A DNA stretch of 6,908 nt from NCBI GenBank assembly GCA_050115935.1, contig JASFPO010000107.1, forward strand, positions 1 to 6,908. Reading direction: 5' to 3'. How positions within the stretch are numbered: the first letter of the stretch is position 1; every line of letters starts with the position of its first letter. A model generated the notes under the pieces. That model saw nothing but the letters and a program-made list of their open reading frames with translations. It did no database searches and was not told the origin of the DNA. Made by a program: the position numbers and the translations under genes. Below are positions 1 through 5,409 of the stretch, piece after piece. This stretch comes from GCA-020344715 sp050115935. GTDB taxonomy: Archaea > Thermoproteota > Bathyarchaeia > Bathyarchaeales > Bathyarchaeaceae.

Positions 1-153
1 ATGAACCTGTTCCATTGCTACCTTTATAGCGAAACCATTAAGAACAGTTATCAATAGATTGGAGATAATGCCTCTACGTGTAATGTTGGATCGTTTTGAC
101 ACACTTTCCCACTCCTGAATGTCGTTTATCTTTCCTTTGAAGCTATTTTCCAA
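1..153 (-). CDS. Partial unknown protein, N-terminal 51 codons, runs off the left edge
   Basis: Reading leftwards from a TTG at 151-153 there are 51 codons with no stop before the window ends. The frame begins inside the last codons of the cytosine deaminase gene (11-base overlap, different frame), and a GAGG stretch lies 3 nt before the TTG, close for a ribosome site but compatible with translational coupling. The visible product starts MENSFKGKINDIQEWES and then has a basic patch, KRSNITRRGI, followed by a moderately hydrophobic stretch (about residues 30-46, SNLLITVLNGFAIKVAM). That could be the start of a membrane segment or, less likely, a Tat-like signal (TRRGII). I do not recognise the family. 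A nucleobase permease next to a deaminase would make sense by context, but nothing here shows it. A GTG at 183 is an alternative start. The open frame may also be chance, since 51 codons is short. Confidence 0.42.
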   Translation of the reverse strand, partial: MENSFKGKINDIQEWESVSKRSNITRRGIISNLLITVLNGFAIKVAMEQVH

Positions 154-574
154 TATCCTCGTTCCATAGATCTGGATTCTCACCAATGAACTTGTTTAGG
201 AGCTGGTAGCATTCATTTGTGTTTAGATCTAATACTTCCACTCCATGAGACTCCATGAATTTTTTGGCACCATTGAAATTCCGAGATTCTCCAACGACTA
301 CCTTTCTTATACCAAATTGTACGATTGCGCCTGCGCAAAGATAACATGGCATAAGAGTAGAATAAAGGATTACATTGCTATAGCTACCAATCCTTCCCGC
401 ATTTCTCAAACATTCAATTTCTGCGTGAGCAACAGGATCTTTATTTTGAACTCTTCTATTGTGTCCACGACCAATTGCTGTCTCATTTTTGACCAAAACA
501 GAGCCGATTGGTATTCCTCCTTCAGACAAGCTCTTCTTTGCTTCTACTAAGGCTTCTCTCATGAAGCGGTCCAT
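143..574 (-). CDS. Cytosine deaminase, yeast Fcy1 type (CDA-fold zinc hydrolase)
   Basis: Predicted to hydrolyse cytosine to uracil plus ammonia in the cytoplasm (pyrimidine salvage). The 143-residue product is a single cytidine-deaminase-fold domain. Numbering from the ATG at 574, zinc ligands are His50 in the HAEIE motif and Cys77/Cys80 in PCYLC, and Glu52 is the proton shuttle. GRGHNRR carries the Asn (39) that holds the pyrimidine ring. The C-terminus, FIGENPDLWNEDIGK, closely resembles the yeast Fcy1 tail, including the Trp and Asp (137 and 140 here; Trp152 and Asp155 in yeast) that contact cytosine. TadA, guanine deaminases and dCMP deaminases lack this tail, which is why I call cytosine rather than tRNA adenosine or guanine. 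Start choice: the ATG at 574 has GAGGA 6 nt upstream and lies about 14 nt after the predicted transcript start. A TTG at 589 in the same frame would sit at or before that start. The family comparison is from memory. Confidence 0.86.
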   Translation of the reverse strand: MDRFMREALVEAKKSLSEGGIPIGSVLVKNETAIGRGHNRRVQNKDPVAHAEIECLRNAGRIGSYSNVILYSTLMPCYLCAGAIVQFGIRKVVVGESRNFNGAKKFMESHGVEVLDLNTNECYQLLNKFIGENPDLWNEDIGK

Positions 575-600
575 ATACAGTCCTCGCAATTAGTATTTAC

Positions 601-610
601 AGCATATGCT
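601..610. repeat. Perfect 10-bp palindrome beside the deaminase TATA box
   Basis: AGCATATGCT is its own reverse complement. It lies immediately downstream of the TATA box, between it and the predicted transcript start, where a bound repressor would block transcription. No known regulator is recognised, and a 10-bp palindrome can occur by chance. Confidence 0.35.
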
Positions 611-623
611 TTATATCCTTTCG
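609..623 (-). promoter_or_regulatory. Archaeal BRE/TATA promoter of the cytosine deaminase gene
   Basis: On the minus strand the sequence reads CGAAAGGATATAAAG: a purine-rich BRE-like stretch followed directly by a TATA box centred near 613. A transcript start about 25 nt downstream would be near 588, giving a leader of about 14 nt that contains GAGGA and reaches the ATG at 574. Confidence 0.6.
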
Positions 624-842
624 ACTTGAAACGCGCGTGCATTTGTCTCTGTACACGTTGTATTCGTCATCCAAGAATATTACTGGAAGTTGATTTGCAC
701 TATACACATAGATTTCTGGCTTTCAATTGATCCCGATTTATCTTCCCCAAAGGGGGTTAAAAGGAGTGGATTCAGAGTCTACACTGCCTTCTGGTTCTTC
801 CCTTAACATGAAAAGCCCTTTAAATTATACAGTATTGAATAC

Positions 843-874
843 ATGATTTGTTTTCTATCGGGCTAACAAATCAT
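843..874. repeat. Perfect inverted repeat, 10-bp arms, 12-nt spacer
   Basis: ATGATTTGTT (843-852) and AACAAATCAT (865-874) are exact reverse complements around the spacer TTCTATCGGGCT. The site lies about 80 bp upstream of the thiolase TATA box. It could be an operator half-site pair or an RNA hairpin. No T-tract follows it on either strand, so a terminator is not supported. Confidence 0.55.
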
Positions 875-944
875 AATTTGAGACCTGCTTGGAATGATGA
901 CCAGCTGAGAAATTTACCAAAACGTGTGAATAGAGACGTTCCAT

Positions 945-960
945 CGCAATAGTTTTATAT
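945..960 (+). promoter_or_regulatory. BRE/TATA promoter of the thiolase-DUF35-LLM operon
   Basis: CGCAATAG followed by TTTTATAT (953-960) fits an archaeal BRE and TATA box. A start about 25 nt downstream, near 982, gives a short leader of about 16 nt that still includes the GAGGA ribosome site at 986-990. Confidence 0.58.
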
Positions 961-985
961 GAACTAGATGAGCTACCACGTTTAA

Positions 986-1007
986 GAGGAATGAAGGTTG
1001 AAGGTTG
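986..1007 (+). promoter_or_regulatory. Ribosome site and 7-bp tandem duplication at the thiolase start
   Basis: GAGGA at 986-990 is 7 nt before the TTG start at 998. The heptamer AAGGTTG occurs twice in tandem (994-1000 and 1001-1007), and the TTG start is the end of the first copy. An ATG at 991 is out of frame with the thiolase. Removing one heptamer would put that ATG in frame and give the same N-terminus, MKVAVVGVG. In frame upstream of the TTG there is a TGA at 992-994, so TTG 998 is the only start available for the full-length protein. Confidence 0.7.
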
Positions 1008-2146
1008 CAGTTGTGGGAGTTGGTCAGACTCCTTTCAGTAGGAACTGTAAGGTAAGCATCAGAGAGCTTTGCTTTGAGGCTTTCAAAGAATCTCTCGAAG
1101 ATTTGAACCTCACACCTAAGGAGATAGACGCCTCCATAATCTGTTCAGCTCCAGAGTACGACAAGCAGAGATCTCCAGCTGGGCTGATAGCAGAGTATCT
1201 TGGTCTAAACCCACAGCCAACATTCTTAGCCGAGTCCATCTGCTCTTCAAGCAGTACTGGAGTAAAGGTTGCATACAGCTTCATAAAATCGGGTCTCCAT
1301 GACATAGTTGCTGTAATAGGTTTCCAAAAAATGTCAGAAATATCATCAGCGGAAGTTCAAGAAAGAATGGGCAGAGGCGCAGACATCCAGTGGGAATCAC
1401 CTTTTGGCACAATGATGCCAGCGGGTTATGCTTTGTGTGCCCGGGCTCACATGAAGAAATTTGGAACTACCGAAGACCAACTGGCTAAAGTCAAGGTTAA
1501 AAGCGGAAAATACTCGCTTCTGAATCCCAAGGCTATGTATCGCAGAGCTGTAACTCTGGACGAATGCCTAAAAGCCAGAGTCATAGCAAGCCCGCTAAGG
1601 ATGTTTGATTGCTGTGCAAACGCAGATGGAGCTTCTTGCTTGATCTTAGCAAGCGAAGAGAAGGCAAAGAAGGTAACAGACACACCAATTTGGGTAGCAG
1701 GAATAGGTGCAGCCAGCGACACACAGTCCACCACAGGCAGAGCCAACCTAACGGGTCTCAACTGTGCCATTGAGGCTGGGAAACAGGCTTACAAGATGGC
1801 TCACATTACACCGAAAGATGTAGACGTAGCAGAAGTCCATGACTGCTTCACCATAGCTGAAATAATGGCATACGAAAACCTTGGGCTCTGCAAACCCGGC
1901 GAAGGCGGCAAGCTCATAGAAGAGTCACAAACTTACCTAGGCGGCAAAATCCCAGTGAATATCGATGGCGGACTATTGTCCAAGGGACATCCAATAGCCG
2001 CTACAGGAGGCTCCCAGATCAGAACAATCGTGTTCCAGCTCCAAGGAAGAGTAGGCAAAACACAAGTAAACGGTGCTGAAGTTGGCCTAGTCCACAATAT
2101 TGGAGGAGTTGGGCTGTATGGAAACGTGACGATATTCAAAAGGTGA
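998..2146 (+). CDS. SCPx-type thiolase (acetyl-CoA C-acyltransferase family)
   Basis: Predicted to condense two acyl-CoAs or to cleave a 3-ketoacyl-CoA with CoA. At 382 residues it is full length for the family. The fold starts at once with MKVAVVGVGQTPF. The nucleophilic cysteine is predicted to be Cys82 (SICSSSSTG). Other active-site blocks are EVHDCF (His281), NLGLC (294-298), GHPIAATG (His331) and the C-terminal HNIGG (366-370), which replaces the Cys-containing loop of classical thiolases, as in SCP2/SCPx proteins. The usual GHPxGATG has Ala334 where Gly is common. The retained Cys82 argues against the Ltp2-type steroid retro-aldolases, which share the fold and also pair with DUF35 proteins. 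The stop is 6 nt before the DUF35 gene, and archaeal SCPx-type thiolases are known to form complexes with DUF35 partners. Substrate is not determined. Confidence 0.88.
   Translation: MKVAVVGVGQTPFSRNCKVSIRELCFEAFKESLEDLNLTPKEIDASIICSAPEYDKQRSPAGLIAEYLGLNPQPTFLAESICSSSSTGVKVAYSFIKSGLHDIVAVIGFQKMSEISSAEVQERMGRGADIQWESPFGTMMPAGYALCARAHMKKFGTTEDQLAKVKVKSGKYSLLNPKAMYRRAVTLDECLKARVIASPLRMFDCCANADGASCLILASEEKAKKVTDTPIWVAGIGAASDTQSTTGRANLTGLNCAIEAGKQAYKMAHITPKDVDVAEVHDCFTIAEIMAYENLGLCKPGEGGKLIEESQTYLGGKIPVNIDGGLLSKGHPIAATGGSQIRTIVFQLQGRVGKTQVNGAEVGLVHNIGGVGLYGNVTIFKR
2141..2146 (+). promoter_or_regulatory. Ribosome site of the DUF35 gene, overlapping the thiolase stop
   Basis: AGGTGA matches the archaeal anti-Shine-Dalgarno well and is 6 nt before the TTG at 2153. 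Its last three bases are the thiolase stop codon, so the two genes are probably translationally coupled, which suits subunits made in equal amounts. Confidence 0.6.
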
Positions 2147-2152
2147 AATTCT

Positions 2153-2566
2153 TTGAGTTTTGAGAAATTTGGGAAGATTGGCTATATTTCTGAGACTAAG
2201 GTAGAGGATTTCGTGAAATACTTAGAAAGAGGCAAGATCATGGCAACTAGATGCCGCAGATGTGGCCAGCTCTACTTTCCTCCAAGGGCTGATTGCCCAG
2301 ATGATCTGTCAACGGACATGAAGTGGGAAGAGCTTAGTGGAAGATGTAAGCTGCTCACTTACACCACGGCTCACTTTGCCCCGACTGGTTTCCAAGAGGA
2401 TCTGCCTTACACTTTAGCAATAGCACGTTGCGAAGAAGATGTGAATGTATATGCAGTTTTAAACAAGGACATCAAAGAAAACGAAGTTCACATTGGCATG
2501 GACCTTAGGCTTACGCCGTTGCGGTTGTCCAATGGCAGGATAACCTATGAATTTAGGAAAGCATAG
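2153..2566 (+). CDS. DUF35 Zn-ribbon/OB-fold protein, thiolase partner
   Basis: A 137-residue protein of the DUF35 family, which typically binds thiolases and carries CoA-thioester substrates between active sites in archaeal acyl-CoA complexes. In order: an N-terminal helical region (about 1-26), GKIMATRC leading into a rubredoxin-like ribbon (CRRC 34-37, then LYFPPRADCPDD 40-51), and a C-terminal OB-fold beta region (about 55-137, including LLTYTTAHFAPTGFQEDLPY). The ribbon normally ends CPxC. Here the fourth position is Asp51 (codon GAT, two changes from a Cys codon), leaving Cys34, Cys37 and Cys48 as ligands. The TTG start has a ribosome site overlapping the thiolase stop, so it is the second gene of the operon. 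No catalytic activity is expected by itself. Confidence 0.85.
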   Translation: MSFEKFGKIGYISETKVEDFVKYLERGKIMATRCRRCGQLYFPPRADCPDDLSTDMKWEELSGRCKLLTYTTAHFAPTGFQEDLPYTLAIARCEEDVNVYAVLNKDIKENEVHIGMDLRLTPLRLSNGRITYEFRKA

Positions 2567-2599
2567 TTTAATACATGAAATGTTAGGGTAGGTTTTGAC

Positions 2600-3706
2600 A
2601 TGAGCCCTCAAAAATCAGTGAAGTTTGGCATTGAAGGCCCCAACTATCCTTGGGAAGTAATACGTGACACAGCTCTGCTCGCGGAGAAAAATGGATTCGA
2701 CTCCTACTGGATGCCTGATCATCTAGTAGCTACCGGCGTGAGGCGTTGGTATGCACTGGAGGCTTGGACCACCCTTTGCGCCCTTGCGGTGAAAACTAAG
2801 AAAATTGAACTTGCCAGTGGTGTGAGCGACACTTATCGCTGTCATCCTGCTGTCTTAGCTCAAAAGGCAGCTACATGTGATGTTCTATCGAATGGTCGGG
2901 CAATACTTGGGATAGGAATAGGTGAAGCAATGAATCTGGTGCCTTTTGGCATCGCATACGACAAGCCTGTGGGAAGAACGATTGAGGCGATCAAGATAAT
3001 TAGGAGACTTTGGAGTGAGGACTTCGTCGATTTTGAAGGAAAGCATTACACTCTGAAGAAGGCCTTCCTACAGCCAAAGCCTTCCGTGCCAATATCGGAA
3101 ACAAAATATCGCCCTACAGTTCCATTGTTTATCGCTGCAAGTTCACCCCGAACTTTGAGAGTGGTAGCCAGATACGGCGATGGATGGCTGCCTGCAAACC
3201 TAACACCTGAAGAGTACAAAAAAGACCTTGAAAAGATACGAGAAACAGCAAAAGATCACGGCAGAGATCCTTCGAAAATAGAACCCGCTCACTTCATGTA
3301 CATAGTAGTCGCAAAGGATGCTGAAACCGCAAGGAAGACAATGATGCTATCTGGCAAAATGATGCTACTTTCGAGACCAAGAATACTCGAAAAGATCGGA
3401 TTCCAACCGCCAACACATGACTTTGAAATGACGTTTAAACTCGTTTTCCCAAGAGACGCTGAAGCCTGGTTGGCGAAATCAAAGGAGCTTCCAGATGAAG
3501 TTGTTGAAAAGGCGCCCTTCCTATACGGAACGCCAGATGATGTCATAGAGAGACTTGACAAATTCGTTGAAGCTGGTTGCCGTAACTTTGTTGTGAATTT
3601 CCAAGTCTCACCAAGGATGTTGAAGGAAACCTGTCAACTCTTCGCTAAAAAAGTCATACCTCACTTCAAGCAGAAGCAGGGTCAAGAATGCAGTACTCCA
3701 CAATGA
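2600..3706 (+). CDS. LLM-class (bacterial luciferase-like) oxidoreductase, probably F420-dependent
   Basis: A 368-residue single-domain TIM barrel of the luciferase-like family that includes F420-dependent methylene-H4MPT reductase, F420 glucose-6-phosphate dehydrogenase and phthiodiolone ketoreductase-like enzymes. Visible blocks: FGIEGPNYPW at the first strand, SYWMPDHL (Asp40-His41), the HPAVLAQKAATCDVLSNGR segment (82-100), GIGIGEAMNLVPFG (104-117), FIAASSPRTLRVVARYGDGW in the middle and the C-terminal GTPDDVIERLDKFVEAGC (310-327). Hydride transfer between F420 and a carbonyl or alcohol is the expected chemistry. F420 rather than FMN is inferred from the family and the archaeal setting. 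The 33-bp gap after DUF35 shows no clear promoter, so co-transcription is likely. The ATG at 2600 has an AGGT 7 nt upstream. The substrate may be made or used by the thiolase. Confidence 0.85.
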   Translation: MSPQKSVKFGIEGPNYPWEVIRDTALLAEKNGFDSYWMPDHLVATGVRRWYALEAWTTLCALAVKTKKIELASGVSDTYRCHPAVLAQKAATCDVLSNGRAILGIGIGEAMNLVPFGIAYDKPVGRTIEAIKIIRRLWSEDFVDFEGKHYTLKKAFLQPKPSVPISETKYRPTVPLFIAASSPRTLRVVARYGDGWLPANLTPEEYKKDLEKIRETAKDHGRDPSKIEPAHFMYIVVAKDAETARKTMMLSGKMMLLSRPRILEKIGFQPPTHDFEMTFKLVFPRDAEAWLAKSKELPDEVVEKAPFLYGTPDDVIERLDKFVEAGCRNFVVNFQVSPRMLKETCQLFAKKVIPHFKQKQGQECSTPQ

Positions 3707-3717
3707 GAAAAAGAAAG
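3707..3717 (-). terminator. Oligo-T terminator after the acyl-CoA dehydrogenase
   Basis: Directly after the minus-strand TAG the transcript reads CTTTCTTTTTC, an archaeal-style U-rich stop signal without a hairpin. This is also the whole gap to the convergent oxidoreductase gene, so the two transcripts probably overlap at their 3' ends. No comparable T-tract is seen on the plus strand. Confidence 0.42.
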
Positions 3718-5259
3718 CTAGAAGAGTAGATCTTTACTTATCCATTTGGGGAACCATTGGTAGTATTCTGGCGGTTTAGCTTCTTTCAATCCTTTGTATG
3801 TGGCCTTCGCCAGTGCTATGTTGCCTCGTCTATCTTTATACAATCTAACTAGATCTTTGGATTCAAGTGAGGTCAACAACTTGTCCAACTGTTCATCGCC
3901 TACGCCAGTTAGTTTCTCTTTCATGTCGCCTTTGCTCATGAAGAGCCCAGGGTTTACCAGGTAGTCTTCAGCTAGCATTTCTAGCAAGGTTTGTTCGTTG
4001 ACTTTGTCTATCACTGTTGGCTTTGTGGTTGAGACGGGTACGCCAAGTTTCGGATGTACTTGTCGGTGAGGCATCTTTAGCTCTTCTCTCATGGTTCGTA
4101 TTCCCTGCCTGAAGAGAACCATTCTCATGACTTCGCTTGTTCCTGCGCCTAGCTGGTTAACTCGGGCATCTCGCATGAAAGTTTCCAAGGGGTAAAATCG
4201 AGTCCAACCATCACCACCCATTACTTGTTGAGCGTCTATGAGCAGGCTTTCATAGGACTCTGACGCGTAAAGCTTAGCCAATGTTGCTTCCATTACAGCA
4301 TCTCTATTTGTGTCCATTAGATGGGCTGAATAATAGTTCAGCAGTCGGGCGGTTCGCAGTCTTGCAAACATGTCTGCGATCTTAAACTGGTTCACTTCAA
4401 AATCAATCGTGGGTCGGTTAAACTGTAAACGTCTTTGAGCGTGCCCAACAGCGTATTTGATTGCCTCTCGCATGGGACCTAGCATGCCAGCCGCGAAAAG
4501 ATTGCGTTCAAAGTTGAGTCCATCTACTAGCACTTTCCAACCGTCGCCTTCTTTTTCAAGTCTGTTCTCAACAGGCACTCTTGCATCATCGAAGCTTAGG
4601 TAACCGTTAGGCAAGCCTGCCCAACCGCCGAGTTCATTGATCTTTTCCACTGTGAAGCCAGATGTACCCTTTTCTACAATGAAGGCGCTTAGGTGACGAT
4701 ATTTGGCTCTATCCTCTGGGCGGTCGCTCGTCCTAGCATAGACACAGTGAATATCAGCCACACCAGCACCTGTGATGAATCTCTTTTTGCCATTCAGCAC
4801 ATATTCGTTTCCTTCCAGCTTGGCAACGGTCTCGATGCCCGCTGCATCGGAGCCAATAGACGGTTCAGTTATGCAGATGGCGCCGAGCTTTCCTTTAACG
4901 ACTTGTGGCAACCACCTATTCCGTTGTTGCTCATTGCCAAATCTTATAATCTGCTCCACACCTCCAAACATGGTCACCGAATAGGCGCCAGCCAATGCAG
5001 CGCATATGCGGCTTAGCTCTTCAGCTACAATGCAGCAGCCAGTCACACCAGCTTCCATGCCGCCATAGGTTTTAGGTATAAGCGCGCCAAACCATCCTTT
5101 CTCAGTAGCGGTCTTCAACAAGTCTGCTGGAAACTCTTTTGTCCATGCTATCTCTTCTCCGCGGGGCAGGTTTTCATCCGCAAACTTTCGAGTTTCACCT
5201 GCGAGTTTCTTCTGTTTTTCACTCCACCAAGGATAAGTCTCCATCATCTTCAACTCCAT
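3718..5259 (-). CDS. Acyl-CoA dehydrogenase (IVD-like active site) with C-terminal winged-helix-like domain
   Basis: FAD enzyme predicted to oxidise an acyl-CoA to the 2-enoyl-CoA. Residues 1-395 form the usual three ACAD domains: helical N-domain (LPRGEEIAW, GWFGALIPKTYGG), beta domain with CITEPSIGSD (129-138), LNGKKRFITGAG (155-166) and the C-domain with QQVMGGDGW (344-352). The MCAD-type catalytic Glu (YEGTS) is absent: the sequence is LGAGTSE, with Ala372. Instead NFERNLFAAG supplies Glu251 at the position used by isovaleryl- and long-chain acyl-CoA dehydrogenases, so an IVD-like mechanism is predicted. Residues 396-513 are extra, and about 421-494 resemble a winged helix. Start: the ATG at 5259 has no clear ribosome site, while the in-frame ATG at 5247 has GGAG 6 nt upstream and may be the true start (509 residues). 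It ends 11 bp from the oxidoreductase gene, on the opposite strand. Confidence 0.87.
   Translation of the reverse strand: MELKMMETYPWWSEKQKKLAGETRKFADENLPRGEEIAWTKEFPADLLKTATEKGWFGALIPKTYGGMEAGVTGCCIVAEELSRICAALAGAYSVTMFGGVEQIIRFGNEQQRNRWLPQVVKGKLGAICITEPSIGSDAAGIETVAKLEGNEYVLNGKKRFITGAGVADIHCVYARTSDRPEDRAKYRHLSAFIVEKGTSGFTVEKINELGGWAGLPNGYLSFDDARVPVENRLEKEGDGWKVLVDGLNFERNLFAAGMLGPMREAIKYAVGHAQRRLQFNRPTIDFEVNQFKIADMFARLRTARLLNYYSAHLMDTNRDAVMEATLAKLYASESYESLLIDAQQVMGGDGWTRFYPLETFMRDARVNQLGAGTSEVMRMVLFRQGIRTMREELKMPHRQVHPKLGVPVSTTKPTVIDKVNEQTLLEMLAEDYLVNPGLFMSKGDMKEKLTGVGDEQLDKLLTSLESKDLVRLYKDRRGNIALAKATYKGLKEAKPPEYYQWFPKWISKDLLF
3778..3999 (-). other. Winged-helix-like domain fused to the acyl-CoA dehydrogenase
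   Basis: Residues about 421-494: a first helix (NEQTLLEMLAEDYL), a second (SKGDMKEKL), a third, recognition-like helix (DEQLDKLLTSLESKDLV) and a two-stranded wing (RLYKDRRGNIALAKATYKGL). It is followed by an aromatic tail, PPEYYQWFPKWI. The order of elements matches winged-helix domains. Whether it binds DNA or serves protein contacts cannot be told from sequence. A proline-rich linker (396-416) joins it to the enzyme. Confidence 0.6.
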
Positions 5260-5337
5260 GCGAGACTAACATGTAAACTATTTAGCAACACTTAAGTTTT
5301 GTTGGCACGGGCAAAAAATGTGGACGGTTTTTGGTGT

Positions 5338-5364
5338 AGTTATAAGTGGCTGGAATTCTTAGAA
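5338..5364 (-). promoter_or_regulatory. Candidate promoter and 13-bp upstream element for the acyl-CoA dehydrogenase
   Basis: On the minus strand TTCTAAGAATTCC (5364-5352) is followed after 6 nt by the TATA-like TTATAACT (5345-5338). The same 13 bases with the same 6-nt gap precede the TATA-like box of the beta-helix gene. The predicted start near 5317 gives a leader of about 60-70 nt. The T6 run at 5318-5313 in that leader could instead be a terminator for the upstream beta-helix gene. Confidence 0.45.
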
Positions 5365-5409
5365 GAATATACTCGCTGACCAACAACAACTATACAGAGA
5401 CAGAGTTCA

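Larger units (their letters stand above)
575..997. other. Divergent intergenic region, about 420 bp, no gene seen
   Basis: This separates the leftward deaminase from the rightward thiolase operon. It holds the deaminase promoter (609-623), the thiolase promoter (945-960), a 10-bp perfect inverted repeat (843-874) and a short CCCC-AAA-GGGG hairpin at 745-755. No tRNA shape, no convincing reading frame and no repeat array were found in the rest. At over 400 bp it is long compared with the other gaps in the window, so an unrecognised small RNA or regulatory site is possible. Confidence 0.55.

Noticed and set aside
575..589. TTG start at 589 giving a five-residue longer deaminase
   Set aside because: The predicted transcript start is near 588, and GAGGA is placed correctly for the ATG at 574, so the longer form would lack a ribosome site.
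745..756. CCCC-AAA-GGGG hairpin as a terminator
   Set aside because: The stem is 4 bp, no gene ends nearby and no T-tract follows on either strand.
894..908. C-box-like ATGATGA followed by CTGA, suggesting a C/D box guide RNA
   Set aside because: Only 4 nt separate the two boxes, far too short for a guide, and no second C'/D' pair at proper spacing is visible.
991..993. ATG at 991 as the thiolase start
   Set aside because: It is out of frame with the thiolase and directly abuts the GAGGA. It would be in frame only if one copy of the heptamer were missing.
998..2146. Ltp2-like retro-aldolase instead of thiolase
   Set aside because: The nucleophilic Cys and the catalytic His motifs of true thiolases are all present.
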